Assembly (NCBI RefSeq): GCF_003054555.1
Contig: NZ_CP026304.1
Span: 3,286,001-3,350,000, forward strand
Origin: Streptomyces lunaelactis
GTDB lineage: Bacteria > Actinomycetota > Actinomycetes > Streptomycetales > Streptomycetaceae
Reading direction: 5' to 3'
DNA length: 64,000 nt
Positions 26,380 to 35,195 of this stretch are shown here, piece by piece. The notes beneath the pieces were generated by a model. It had not been told where the DNA came from, did not search any database, and was given only the letters and a program-made list of their open reading frames with translations. A program made the translations under genes and the position numbers. How positions within the stretch are numbered: position 1 is the first letter of the stretch; the number at the start of each line of letters is the position of its first letter.

Positions 26380-27708
26380 GTGAACGCTGCGGACCTTGGG
26401 CTGCCGGTGGATGTGCCGTCGACAGCGCTCTTCACCGACCAGTACGAGCTCACGATGCTCCAGGCGGCACTGAAGTCGGGCACCGCCGACCGCCGCTCCG
26501 TCTTCGAGGTCTTCACCCGCCGGCTGCCCGACGGGCGGCGCTACGGCGTCGTGGCGGGCACCGGACGGGTGCTGGACGCCGTCGAGAACTTCCGCTTCGA
26601 CGCCGACGTGCTGGGCTTTCTGCGCGAACAGCGGATCGTCGACGAGCCGACGCTCGAGTGGCTCGCCTCCTACCGCTTCAGCGGCGACATCTGGGGCTAC
26701 CCGGAGGGCGAGGTGTACTTCCCCGGCTCGCCGATCCTGCGCGTCGAGGGCACCTTCGCCGAGTGCGTACTGCTGGAGACCGTGATCCTGTCGATCCTCA
26801 ACCACGACTCGGCGATCGCCGCGGCGGCCTCGCGGATGTCCGTGGCGGCGGGAGGGCGCAGGCTGATCGAGATGGGCGCGCGGCGTACGCACGAGCTCTC
26901 CGCGGTCGCGGCGTCGCGCGCCGCGTACGTCGGCGGCTTCAACTCCACCTCGGACCTGGCGGCCGGGTTCCGCTACGCCATCCCGACGGTCGGCACCAGC
27001 GCGCATGCCTTCACCCTGCTCCACGACAGCGAGCGCGACGCCTTCCAGGCGCAGGTCGACTCACTCGGACGGGGTACGACGCTGCTCGTCGACACCTACG
27101 ACGTGACCGAGGCCGTCCGTACCGCGGTGGAGATCGCGGGCCCCGAGCTCGGGGCCGTACGCATCGACTCCGGGGACCTGCTGCTGGTCGCGCACCGGGT
27201 GCGGCAGCAGCTGGACGAGCTGGGCGCGGTCAACACCAAGATCGTGGTGACCTCCGATCTGGACGAGTACGCGATCGCCTCGCTGGCGGCGGCTCCGGTC
27301 GACGCGTACGGGGTGGGCACGCAGCTCGTCATCGGCAGCGGGCACCCCACCTGCTCGATGGTCTACAAGCTGGTCGCGCGCGCACAGTCCGACGACCCGA
27401 AGGCCCCGCCGCTGCCGGTGGCGAAGAAGTCCCTGGGCGCGAAGTCCTCGGTGGGCGGGCGCAAGTGGGCGGCGCGCCGGGTGGACGCGTACGGGGTCGC
27501 CGAGGCCGAGGTGATCGGGCTCGACACGGTTCCGTCCGACCTGGTGGACCGGCAGCTGCAGGTGGAGCTGGTGAAGGGCGGCGAGATCGTCGCCCGTGAA
27601 CCCCTGGACGCGGCACGCGAGCGGCACGTCGCGGCACTCGCGGGGCTGCCGATGTCGGCGATGCAGCTGTCCAAGGGTGAGCCTGTCCTGCCGACGGAGT
27701 ACGCGTGA
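26380..27708 (+). CDS. pncB: Nicotinate phosphoribosyltransferase
   Basis: A 442-residue enzyme that makes nicotinate mononucleotide from nicotinate and PRPP in NAD salvage. The family start ALFTDQYELTMLQAAL, then FEVFTRRLPDGRRYGV, ILNHDSAIAAAASRM, and GTSAHAFTLLH are clear; YGVGTQLVIG and the C-terminal KWAARRVDAYG complete the fold. GTG 26380 is chosen because GCGAGG lies nine bases upstream; TTG 26371 is possible. The next enzyme upstream in the pathway, nicotinamidase, is encoded directly downstream. Confidence 0.95.
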   Translation: MNAADLGLPVDVPSTALFTDQYELTMLQAALKSGTADRRSVFEVFTRRLPDGRRYGVVAGTGRVLDAVENFRFDADVLGFLREQRIVDEPTLEWLASYRFSGDIWGYPEGEVYFPGSPILRVEGTFAECVLLETVILSILNHDSAIAAAASRMSVAAGGRRLIEMGARRTHELSAVAASRAAYVGGFNSTSDLAAGFRYAIPTVGTSAHAFTLLHDSERDAFQAQVDSLGRGTTLLVDTYDVTEAVRTAVEIAGPELGAVRIDSGDLLLVAHRVRQQLDELGAVNTKIVVTSDLDEYAIASLAAAPVDAYGVGTQLVIGSGHPTCSMVYKLVARAQSDDPKAPPLPVAKKSLGAKSSVGGRKWAARRVDAYGVAEAEVIGLDTVPSDLVDRQLQVELVKGGEIVAREPLDAARERHVAALAGLPMSAMQLSKGEPVLPTEYA

Positions 27709-27718
27709 ACGGAGGCTC

Positions 27719-27767
27719 AGGTCCTGTCCGGTCGATCGAGCCCGGCAGGATCGGCCGGACAGGGCCT
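27719..27767. repeat. Dispersed palindromic element, copy A, likely terminator of pncB
   Basis: A 17-base stem (GTCCTGTCCGGTCGATC with its complement, two G-U pairs) around GAGCCCGGCAG, ten bases after the pncB stop. The same sequence recurs in reverse orientation at 34409-34483 (with about 25 extra bases) and partially at 37835-37869. It can act as a terminator here, but its repetition suggests a REP-like element. Confidence 0.78.
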
Positions 27768-27854
27768 CGACCCCTCCCGCAAGGGGGGCGGAGTCTCTAG
27801 GCTCAGTACAGTCGCCCGCGCCCGCCGATCTCCCCCCATCGAAGGACACCCGCC

Positions 27855-28439
27855 ATGCACCGCGCCTTGATCGTCGTGGACGTTCAGAACGACTTCTGCG
27901 AAGGCGGCAGCCTCGCGGTGGCGGGGGGTGCCGATGTCGCTGCCGCGATCACTGACCTGATCGGCCAGTCCCAGGCGGTCTACCGCCATGTGGTGGCCAC
28001 CCGCGACCACCACATCGAGCCGGGCGACCACTTCTCGGAGCACCCGGACTACGTCCGCAGCTGGCCGCCCCACTGTGTGGCCGGCACGGAGGGGGTGGGC
28101 TTCCACCCGAACTTCGCGCCGGTGGTCGCGTCGGGCGCGATCGACGCCGTCTTCGACAAGGGGGCGTACGCGGCCGCGTACAGCGGCTTCGAGGGCGCGG
28201 ACGAGAACGGCACGACGCTGGCGCAGTGGCTGCGGGCGCGGGAGGTCACGGAGGTCGACGTGGTCGGCATCGCGACGGACCACTGCGTGCGGGCGACGGC
28301 GCTGGACGCGGTGCGGGAGGGCTTCACGACGAATGTGCTGCTGGCACTGACGGCCGGGGTCGCGGAGGATACGACGGACAGGGCGCTGCAGGAGCTGCGC
28401 GGAGCGGGCGTGGAGCTCACCGGCAAGCCGGTGGTGTAG
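27855..28439 (+). CDS. pncA: Nicotinamidase
   Basis: A 194-residue cysteine hydrolase that turns nicotinamide into nicotinate. The catalytic triad is visible: Asp9 in LIVVDVQNDFCEGGSL, Lys in VFDKGAY and Cys in GIATDHCVRATALDA. Metal-binding residues DHHIEPGDHFSEH are present. It follows pncB in the same direction, so both steps of nicotinamide salvage are encoded together, although the repeat between them may end pncB transcription. Confidence 0.95.
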   Translation: MHRALIVVDVQNDFCEGGSLAVAGGADVAAAITDLIGQSQAVYRHVVATRDHHIEPGDHFSEHPDYVRSWPPHCVAGTEGVGFHPNFAPVVASGAIDAVFDKGAYAAAYSGFEGADENGTTLAQWLRAREVTEVDVVGIATDHCVRATALDAVREGFTTNVLLALTAGVAEDTTDRALQELRGAGVELTGKPVV

Positions 28440-28781
28440 TCAGGCCCGTCCGGCGACCGAGGACGCGCCCGGGGGGCGTGCCGGGCTCAGCAGCGCCCGT
28501 ATCGGGTGCCAGAGCTCCTGGTGGTCCTCCGGCGTCGCACGCCACAGCAGGCCGTCCGGATGGTGCAGCACCGCCGTGATCTCGTCCGGCGTCGGCGGCT
28601 CCGCGTTGCCCCGCAGATACACCGCCCGCAGGCCCAGATTCCGCAGCCTCGTCAGCGCCCTCGCCCGGTTCGCCGCGTGGACCAGGAACCGCACCGTGCC
28701 GCCGTCGCCGTAGGGGCTGGGCAGGCTGAGCGCCACCACAACGCTGCCGTTCGGCAACTTGCTGAAACCTCCGCCGGGCAT
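28440..28781 (-). CDS. Conserved hypothetical protein
   Basis: A 113-residue protein with PGGGFSKLPNGSVVVALSLP, TVRFLVHAANRARALTRLRNLGLRAVYLRGNA and DEITAVLHHPDGLLWR segments that look like a compact alpha/beta domain. ATG 28781 has GGGGGAG nine bases upstream; an upstream start at 28835 would add 18 residues. The stop abuts that of pncA (convergent). I do not recognise a function. Confidence 0.7.
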   Translation of the reverse strand: MPGGGFSKLPNGSVVVALSLPSPYGDGGTVRFLVHAANRARALTRLRNLGLRAVYLRGNAEPPTPDEITAVLHHPDGLLWRATPEDHQELWHPIRALLSPARPPGASSVAGRA

Positions 28782-28843
28782 GCGGAACCACTCCCCCGTG
28801 AGATGGCATGTCAATAAGAACCTCGTAGGACGCACCTAAACAC

Positions 28844-28879
28844 GATCGGCCGCCGCCCGCTAGAGGGCGACGGCCGATC
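28844..28879 (-). terminator. Terminator after M6 protease
   Basis: A 15-base stem (GATCGGCCGCCGCCC, one mismatch) with a six-base loop lies 26 bases past the protease stop on the minus strand. Confidence 0.78.
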
Positions 28880-28904
28880 ATGCTTTGACCTGCAGTAATG
28901 CCAC

Positions 28905-31322
28905 TTACTTGGTCGACGGACCGACCTTGACCGTGATCGTCTGGCCGCTTCGCGGCTCCTTCACGATCGAGATCTTGGTGTTGGTGTCAGTTACCTTCAC
29001 ACCCGCGGTCGGGTTCTCCGCGAACCAGTACACACCCTTGCGGTCGTCGAAGACCGGGTTGCCCGACTGCGGCTTGATCCGGAACCCGGCATCCGCCTTG
29101 TGCAGCGTGAAGCCATCGGTCGGCCGCAGGCTGAAGGTGGAGTCGAACGACTGGATCTTGTTCCGCATCAGCGTGCCGTCCGCCCACTTCAGGGCCTTCG
29201 GGTGAGCGTCCACCGGAAGGACAAGACCCTGGCCCGGGTGGGCGCTGGTGTTGTTGTCCTTCTGGGAGGTGTCCCAGAGCCAGATCATCAGGCCGTTCTG
29301 GTACGGGTAGTGCTCGACCCAGGAGTCCTTGGGCGCCTTGAAGCCGAAGTTGTACGGACCGGCCTTGAGGGTCTTGTCGTACGACACGTACTGACGGTTC
29401 TCGGCCAGGTAGTACTGCTCGTACTCCTTGGTGAAGGACTCACCGATGCGGGAGAAGCCCTTCGAGGTCCAGCCCGCGTCGTCACCCTCGGCGTTGTCGG
29501 TGAACAGCGCCGTGCCGTCCGCCACCACGCTCAGGCCGTCCGCCGCGAAGCCCTTGCCGCCCGCGCCGCCGTCCGTCTGGTAGCGGAAGCGGACGTCGAC
29601 CTTCTTGCCCGCGTACGCGTCCAGCGAGTACGCCAGCTTCTTGTACGCGCCCGAGACGCCCGTCAGCGCCGGCTTGTCGCCCGCGTCGCGGGTGATCGGC
29701 TTGCCGTCGGCCGTGCCGTCCACCGGCGTCCAGTTGGCGCCGCCGTCCGTCGACACCTCGGCGTAGAGGTAGTCGTAGTTCTCCTCGATGTCCCACCAGC
29801 CCGAGAGCTCCAGGGACGCCTTGGCCTTGCCGGTCAGGTCGACCGGCCGGGACAGGGTGTTCTTGAGGTCGTCACCCATGTCGCTCCACCACTGCTTGGA
29901 GCCCTCCGCGGGCTTCACAACAGTCGTGGTGACGGCCTTCTTCGGCAGCTCGACGACGAGCGCCTGCGGCTTCTTGGTGTTGTACGCCGACACACCCAGC
30001 GTGTGGGTGGACTTCGTCGCCGCCTTGGCCTTGGTGTAGTTGAGCCAGCCCAGCTGCAGCTTGTCCCAGGCGTTCATGTCGCCCGGCAGGTCGCCGATGG
30101 AGTCCTTGCCGGTGCCGAGCCAGGAGCCGGCCGACATCAGGGTCCAGAAGCCGGTCGAGTTCTCGCCCTTGCCCGAGGTGTCGTAGTGGTCGGGCAGACC
30201 GAGGTCGTGGCCGTACTCGTGGGCGAAGACACCGAGGCCGCCGTTCTCGGGCTGCATGGTGTAGTCGCCGACCCAGATGCCGGTGTTGCCGACCTGGGTA
30301 CCGCCGGACTTGTTGTTCGCCGGGCCGGTCTTGCCGGCGTCGGTGCCGTACGCGTACCAGCGGTGCGCCCACAGGGCGTTGGTGCCCTCGGCACCGCCGC
30401 CCGCCGACTCGTCCTCGCCCGCGTGGACGATCTGGAAGTGGTCGACGTAGCCGTCCGACTCGTTGAAGTTGCCGTCGTTGTCGAAGTCGTAACGGTCCCA
30501 CAGGTCGTACTTGGACAGGTCCGCCTTGATCTGCGCGTCCGTACGTCCCTTGGCCTTCTGGTCGGCGGCCCAGGCGGTGACGCCGTCCTTGACCGTGTCC
30601 CACACGTTGGCGCAGTTGCTGTCGCCGCAGTAGTTGGAGCCGTAGCGGGCCTCGTTGTAGTCGACCTTGACCCAGTCGGAGACCTCGCCGTCGACCGAGT
30701 AACGGCCCGATGAGGTCTTCTCGTAGTAGGTCTTCAGCGACTCCTTCGGCTTACCGGTCTTGTCCTTGCCGGTGCCGAAGTACAGGTCCTTGAAGTGCTG
30801 CTGGTTGTAGTCCGCCTGCCAGGCCGTGGAGTTGTCGTTCTTACGGTCGGGCTGGGCGATCTTGTTGTGCAGCGGTCCCGGGGTGCCGCCGTACTTCTTG
30901 ACGGGCGCCTCGGGGCCTTCCGGACCGTCGGGGTCGAACATGGTGGTGTCGTCGACCTTGTCGCCGAACTCCACCAGGATCGTGAAGATCTTGTCCGTCT
31001 TCTCCCGGCCGAGCTCGACGTACTTCTTGTCGCCGAGCTTCACGACCTTGGACGCGCCGCGCTGCTGCACGGTCGCGTCCCCGGCTATGACCTGCTCCAG
31101 CGCCGCCTGGCGCTGTTCGTCCTGCTCCTTGCTGAAGGGGCCTTCGAGGTCGTGCTCGACATGCCCCTTCTGCGGCGCCGGGTCATGGCGCTGCACTGCC
31201 GCCGGATCCGACGACTTCGGACTGTCGGCCTGGGCGCTGGTGAACGCCGATGCCGACGCGGTGCTCGCGGCCAGAGCCACGAGAACCGCGGACGCTCTGA
31301 TCGTCCGTCGCTTACTGGTCAC
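28905..31322 (-). CDS. Secreted M6-family metalloprotease (immune inhibitor A type)
   Basis: An 805-residue exported zinc protease. A signal peptide (TSKRRTIRASAVLVALAAST) is followed by a propeptide region, then the M6 catalytic domain with FAHEYGHDLGLPDHYD, where HExxH plus a downstream Asp/His bind zinc, and the Met-turn TLMSAGSW. The C-terminal half contains a MAM/jelly-roll-like part (WSDMGDDLKNTLS, YDYLYAEVSTDGGANWT) typical of InhA proteins. GTG 31322 is used because GGGGAGGAC lies upstream; a longer frame lacks a signal. It is probably an extracellular protease for protein degradation. Confidence 0.92.
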   Translation of the reverse strand: MTSKRRTIRASAVLVALAASTASASAFTSAQADSPKSSDPAAVQRHDPAPQKGHVEHDLEGPFSKEQDEQRQAALEQVIAGDATVQQRGASKVVKLGDKKYVELGREKTDKIFTILVEFGDKVDDTTMFDPDGPEGPEAPVKKYGGTPGPLHNKIAQPDRKNDNSTAWQADYNQQHFKDLYFGTGKDKTGKPKESLKTYYEKTSSGRYSVDGEVSDWVKVDYNEARYGSNYCGDSNCANVWDTVKDGVTAWAADQKAKGRTDAQIKADLSKYDLWDRYDFDNDGNFNESDGYVDHFQIVHAGEDESAGGGAEGTNALWAHRWYAYGTDAGKTGPANNKSGGTQVGNTGIWVGDYTMQPENGGLGVFAHEYGHDLGLPDHYDTSGKGENSTGFWTLMSAGSWLGTGKDSIGDLPGDMNAWDKLQLGWLNYTKAKAATKSTHTLGVSAYNTKKPQALVVELPKKAVTTTVVKPAEGSKQWWSDMGDDLKNTLSRPVDLTGKAKASLELSGWWDIEENYDYLYAEVSTDGGANWTPVDGTADGKPITRDAGDKPALTGVSGAYKKLAYSLDAYAGKKVDVRFRYQTDGGAGGKGFAADGLSVVADGTALFTDNAEGDDAGWTSKGFSRIGESFTKEYEQYYLAENRQYVSYDKTLKAGPYNFGFKAPKDSWVEHYPYQNGLMIWLWDTSQKDNNTSAHPGQGLVLPVDAHPKALKWADGTLMRNKIQSFDSTFSLRPTDGFTLHKADAGFRIKPQSGNPVFDDRKGVYWFAENPTAGVKVTDTNTKISIVKEPRSGQTITVKVGPSTK

Positions 31323-31696
31323 TTGATGAATGTCCTCCCCCGCACCCCGTCGCAGCGGACCGGATGTGGGGTCGTCCGCGCGCGGTGTGCGCGTCACAAG
31401 TGACGACATTCGACCGGAGTTACTGAAGAAAAGACAGTCCTTGACTTGAACGGACCAACTGCACTATGTGATAGGACAGTTCCGGTATCCGGACGACGAA
31501 CAAACCGGACAACGGGCGCATCGAACCCGCCACTTGGCAGCCCGAATGACTCCGTGCGCCCCCCATGCACCGGCACCGTGGGTAAGGTCACGCTTACCAC
31601 CGGTTCCTCCTGGGCATCCACCGACGTAGAGTCCTTTGACAGTGCGACCGCGTTGAGAGACACCCTCAGACCGATGCCCCGAGGACGGATACCGTC
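31323..31696. other. 374-base divergent intergenic region
   Basis: This AT-richer gap carries the promoters of the M6 protease (minus) and the small membrane protein (plus). TTGACT at 31441 with TATGTG 18 bases later resembles a plus-strand sigma-70 type promoter, but it is 225 bases from the next gene. I see no operator or hairpin of note. Confidence 0.45.
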
Positions 31697-32032
31697 ATGC
31701 CGCGTCCGACTGCCGCACAGCTCGCCTACGGTTCGGCGACCGTCGTCTGCTCGACCCTCGCCCTGCTGCTCCTCACCCGAACCACCAACGGCTTCGCCGT
31801 CGCCGCGATAGGTGTCGCCGCGATGTCGTTCGGTCTGCTGGTCGCGGTCGCCCTGCCCATGAGCAGGACCGTGCGCGGAGCGAGGAAAGCGGCGCACACG
31901 GTCCGTACGAACCGTGCCTCCGCCGGTATTCCGGCCGCCGCATCCGCCGACGGTCTCACCACCCGGGTGCCCACGCCGCGCGCCCATGTGGGGGCCGAGG
32001 CCAGGGTCGGCGAGCACTCACTGCGCCGCTGA
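31697..32032 (+). CDS. Small membrane protein, unknown
   Basis: A 111-residue protein with two membrane segments (AYGSATVVCSTLALLLL and VAAIGVAAMSFGLLVAVALP) and a basic cytoplasmic tail rich in Arg and Ala. It overlaps the converging RDD gene by 15 bases at the 3' end. Start ATG 31697 gives a normal N-terminus. No family function is known to me. Confidence 0.72.
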   Translation: MPRPTAAQLAYGSATVVCSTLALLLLTRTTNGFAVAAIGVAAMSFGLLVAVALPMSRTVRGARKAAHTVRTNRASAGIPAAASADGLTTRVPTPRAHVGAEARVGEHSLRR

Positions 32033-32758
32033 CACCACCACGGTCTTGCCCGCCTTGTCGTGCAGGCCCTGCTTGTACGGCTTGTCCGCCAGGATCGTGA
32101 TGATGATGACGATCCACCAGAGACAGAAGCAGCAGACCAGCGCGGGCACCCAGAGCACCACGGCGCGCAGCAGCGAGGAGCTGCTGTCCGGCACGCTCCC
32201 GTCGTTGAGCATCGCGACCCGGATCTTCATCAGACGCTTACCGACGGACTGCCCGTTCCGCGCGGTCATGATGGTGTCGTAGCCGACGTACGCCACGAGC
32301 GAGATCAGCGACCACAGCCACTGCCTGCCGGTGTTCACCTGGTTGGTGAAGCTGTCCCAGTCGTCGCCGTTGTCCGTCGTGACGTCCCAGCCGCCGGCGA
32401 GCAGGGAGATCAGGATCAGCGGCACAAAGATGATGAGCGCGTCGATGACGCGGGCCAGGAACCGCTTGCCGAAGTCCGCGAGCGGCGGCATCCCGGCGAG
32501 CGGGTCCGCGCCGCCGTACGGGCCGCCGGAGCCGCCCGCGTCGTACGGCGGGGGCTGACCGCCGCCGTCGTAGGGCGAACCGCCGCCCTGCCCCGAGCCG
32601 TAGGGAGAGCCGCTCCGCCCGGAGCCGTACGGATCGTCCTGCGGGGGGCCTTGCGGGGGCTGCTGAGGACCGTCCGACGGCGGCGTGGACTCCGGCGGCT
32701 GCTTGCGGAAGGGGTCGTTCTCGGGCGGCTCGCCGGGCGGCGGCGGTTCGTTGCTCAT
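32018..32758 (-). CDS. RDD-family membrane protein with Pro/Gly-rich N-terminus
   Basis: A 246-residue protein. Residues 1-90 are low complexity (Pro, Gly, Ser, Tyr, with PYGSG repeats). The RDD domain follows from about 95: FGKRFLARVIDALIIFVPLILISLL, with the Arg-Asp pair that names the family, two further membrane segments and NGQSVGKRLMKIRVAML. RDD proteins are membrane proteins of mostly unknown role; some are Na+/H+ antiporters. It lies next to a second RDD gene in the same orientation. Confidence 0.88.
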   Translation of the reverse strand: MSNEPPPPGEPPENDPFRKQPPESTPPSDGPQQPPQGPPQDDPYGSGRSGSPYGSGQGGGSPYDGGGQPPPYDAGGSGGPYGGADPLAGMPPLADFGKRFLARVIDALIIFVPLILISLLAGGWDVTTDNGDDWDSFTNQVNTGRQWLWSLISLVAYVGYDTIMTARNGQSVGKRLMKIRVAMLNDGSVPDSSSSLLRAVVLWVPALVCCFCLWWIVIIITILADKPYKQGLHDKAGKTVVVSAAQ

Positions 32759-32865
32759 GGGGGCAGTGCACCGCGCCCCGAGGGCCCCCGCAACGGCTCG
32801 CGCGCCGTTCGGGGGAAACCCTCGTCCCGGGCCTCCGGGAAATCTGTCAGCCGGTCACCAAGGTG

Positions 32866-34377
32866 TCAGCCGGCCACAAAGGTGTGCGCCGCCTTGTCGT
32901 GCCAGCACTGCCGCCACGGGCGGTCGAACAGGCACCAGAGCACATTGAGGACGCCGATGGCGAGGATACCGAGCACCGAGTAGACCAGCCAGCGGCGCAG
33001 CGCCGCCCCGAAGGACGGCGGCTCGTGGGACTCGATGCCCCAGACCGAGATACCGCAGAGCTTCTTACCGAGCGTACGGCCCCACTTGGCGGTCGGCAGC
33101 GCCTCATAGAGCACTCCCAGGACCAGCAGCGCGCCGAGGATGATGCCGAGATGGCCGGCCGTGGTGCCGTCGACCAGCCACACGGTGACCGTCTCACCCG
33201 ACTGCTTCGCCGCCTCGATCTTCTCGTCGACGTGGGCGCGCGCCCGGGAGAGGACCGGTACGGCGACGGCGCCGACGAGCGCCCCGAGCACCACGGTGTC
33301 GATCAGCCGCGCGGCGAACCGCTTGCCGAGCGATGCGGGACGGGCCGCCGCCTGCGCCTGGGCGGCCTGCAGGAACGGGTCGTTGACCGGCGGCTTCCAG
33401 GGCACGACCGGCTCGGCCTCGCCCGAACCGGCGAGCCGGTGGACCTGCTGCGCCCAGGAGGCGGAGCCGCCGCCGGGGCCGTTGGTGACGGGCGCCTGTG
33501 CCTGCGCGGGCGCCTGCGGCTCTTGCTGCTGGGGATGCGGCTGGGCGGGGACCTGCGGCTGGGGCTGTGCGGGCGCGGCGGGGGCGCCCGGTGCCGGGGA
33601 CTGGACCCCCATGGCGCCTTCGGCCTGCCCGGCGGGCGCGCCGCCGCGGGCGCGCTGCGCGCGGATGGTGACCGTGGGTTCGGCGGGCGGTTGCGGCTGG
33701 GGCTGAGGCCTGCGGCGGGCGGGGATCTCGCCCGCGGGCGCCGCAGACGCGGGATCAGACGCGGGATCAGCGCTGCCGGCACCCGCACCGGCAGAGTGCC
33801 TGCCCGCGCCGGGGCGCAGCGCGCGGATCGCGACCGTACCGTCCACGGGAGGCTCGCCCGCGTTCGCCGGGCCCAGCGAGCGGACGCCCGGCAGGGCGCC
33901 ACCCGTCGGGTCGGCGGGCGTGCTTGCCCCGGCCGGACGGCGCGGATCGACGGGCGCACCCGATGCGGAGGTGCCCGACGCGGGCGTCCCGGGGGCGCCG
34001 CCCTGGACGGGCGTACGCGGATCCTGGCCGCCGCCCCACGAGACGCGGTTGTCTCGCTCGCCGCCGAAGCCCCTCTGGCGCGAGGTGTCGGCCTGCCAGG
34101 CGGTGGCCGGCTCCGGGCGGGACGGCTCGTCGCCGATCTGCTCCTCGTCGAAGAAGACCGGACCGGTCTCCTCGACCGGAGCGGGCGTGGTCGTGGTCGC
34201 CGGCGCCGCCGGGCCGGGCGCCGTGGGCATCGCCTCGCCCGACTGCGGCGCGGGACGGCTCGTACCGGGCACCCAGGATGCACCGTTCCAGTACCGGACA
34301 TATCCGGGAATGGACGGATCCGGGTAATAGCCGGGCGCGGGGCTGCCGTCGCCGGTTGCCGGGGTGGGGGCGCTCAT
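32866..34377 (-). CDS. DUF2510-RDD membrane protein with long Pro/Ala-rich linker
   Basis: A 503-residue protein. Near the N-terminus GYYPDPSIPGYVRYWNGASWV is a DUF2510 module. Residues about 45-330 form a Pro/Ala/Gln/Arg-rich disordered linker with TVTIRAQRAR and TVAIRALRPG repeats. The C-terminal RDD domain begins SLGKRFAARLIDTVVLGALVGA and includes GRTLGKKLCGISVWG. ATG 34377 follows a GAGGAG site; GTG 34380 is just before. The DUF2510 part binds unknown partners; the layout suggests a membrane protein with a cytoplasmic sensor arm. Confidence 0.88.
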   Translation of the reverse strand: MSAPTPATGDGSPAPGYYPDPSIPGYVRYWNGASWVPGTSRPAPQSGEAMPTAPGPAAPATTTTPAPVEETGPVFFDEEQIGDEPSRPEPATAWQADTSRQRGFGGERDNRVSWGGGQDPRTPVQGGAPGTPASGTSASGAPVDPRRPAGASTPADPTGGALPGVRSLGPANAGEPPVDGTVAIRALRPGAGRHSAGAGAGSADPASDPASAAPAGEIPARRRPQPQPQPPAEPTVTIRAQRARGGAPAGQAEGAMGVQSPAPGAPAAPAQPQPQVPAQPHPQQQEPQAPAQAQAPVTNGPGGGSASWAQQVHRLAGSGEAEPVVPWKPPVNDPFLQAAQAQAAARPASLGKRFAARLIDTVVLGALVGAVAVPVLSRARAHVDEKIEAAKQSGETVTVWLVDGTTAGHLGIILGALLVLGVLYEALPTAKWGRTLGKKLCGISVWGIESHEPPSFGAALRRWLVYSVLGILAIGVLNVLWCLFDRPWRQCWHDKAAHTFVAG

Positions 34378-34408
34378 CACCGTGGTCCCGTATCTCCTCG
34401 AGGGCCTC

Positions 34409-34483
34409 AGGCCCTGTCCAGCCGATCTTGCCGGGCTCGCGTGCCCTGGTGCCTGATCCGGCCTGATCGACCGGACAGGACCT
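34409..34483. repeat. Dispersed palindromic element, copy B
   Basis: Reverse-oriented copy of the element at 27719-27767: GCCCTGTCC, GCCGATC, TGCCGGGCTCG and later ATCGACCGGACAGGACCT match, with about 25 extra bases in the middle. It lies upstream of the RDD gene, in the promoter gap shared with the SsgA-like gene. Confidence 0.78.
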
Positions 34484-34672
34484 CACTTCAAGGCACCACA
34501 TCTATCAGACCCTCGTACGCCACCGGGCCGGTCCTGCCGTAACGGCCACTTTCCAGTCACCGGCCCATCACAGAAAGTTGTTCCCGGAAGTCGCGTCATC
34601 GCCGCGGAACAACGCGCTCTCTCCCTGCAAGGCCCGCCCACAAGGCCTCGTACAGGAAGGAAGAGCACTCTC

Positions 34673-35149
34673 ATGCACACCGTGGTGGAACGCGAGCTCG
34701 AGCTCAAACTGGTGCTGTCGCCCGAGTGCAGCATCCCCGTCCCGGCCCGGCTGACCTACCGCACGGACGACCCGTACGCCGTGCACATCACCTTTCACAC
34801 CGGCTCCGACAACCCCGTCAAGTGGACCTTCGCCCGCGAACTGCTGGTCGAAGGGGTCTTCCGCCCGTGCGGCCACGGAGATGTCCGGATCTGGCCCACC
34901 AAGGTCGAGGGCCGGAGCGTGGTCCTGATGGCACTCAGCTCCCCCGACGGCGACGCGCTGATCGAGGCGTCCGCCGCGGTGGTCTCCGCCTGGCTGGAGC
35001 GCACGCTGCGGGTGGTCCCTCCGGGCTCTGAGTCCGAGCAGCTCGGCATCGACGACGGCCTCGCCGAGCTGCTCACGCCCACCCCGGCCGACGATCTGTG
35101 GCTGCGCGACCCGTTGCCCTCGGACGAGTCAGGGGACGGAGACAGCTAG
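34673..35149 (+). CDS. ssgG: SsgA-like sporulation and cell-division regulator, probably SsgG
   Basis: A 158-residue protein of the SsgA family, which is limited to sporulating actinomycetes and directs septum placement and wall remodelling. The family pattern is complete: LPAR-like VPARLTYRTDDPYAVHITFH, VKWTFARELLVEGVFRPCGHGDVRIWP, LMALSSPDGDALIEASAAVVSAWLERT. The paralogue assignment to SsgG rests on the local gene order as in S. coelicolor, not on residue evidence. A GGAAGGAAG site precedes ATG 34673. Confidence 0.9.
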   Translation: MHTVVERELELKLVLSPECSIPVPARLTYRTDDPYAVHITFHTGSDNPVKWTFARELLVEGVFRPCGHGDVRIWPTKVEGRSVVLMALSSPDGDALIEASAAVVSAWLERTLRVVPPGSESEQLGIDDGLAELLTPTPADDLWLRDPLPSDESGDGDS

Positions 35150-35195
35150 GCCGAGCGGACCGCGTATCCGCGGCTCAAGCGGCTGATCACTGCGC

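Noticed and set aside
31441..31470. TTGACT...TATGTG as a promoter for the small membrane protein
   Set aside because: Boxes fit loosely but lie about 225 bases from the gene and no other evidence supports use; left as a remark only.
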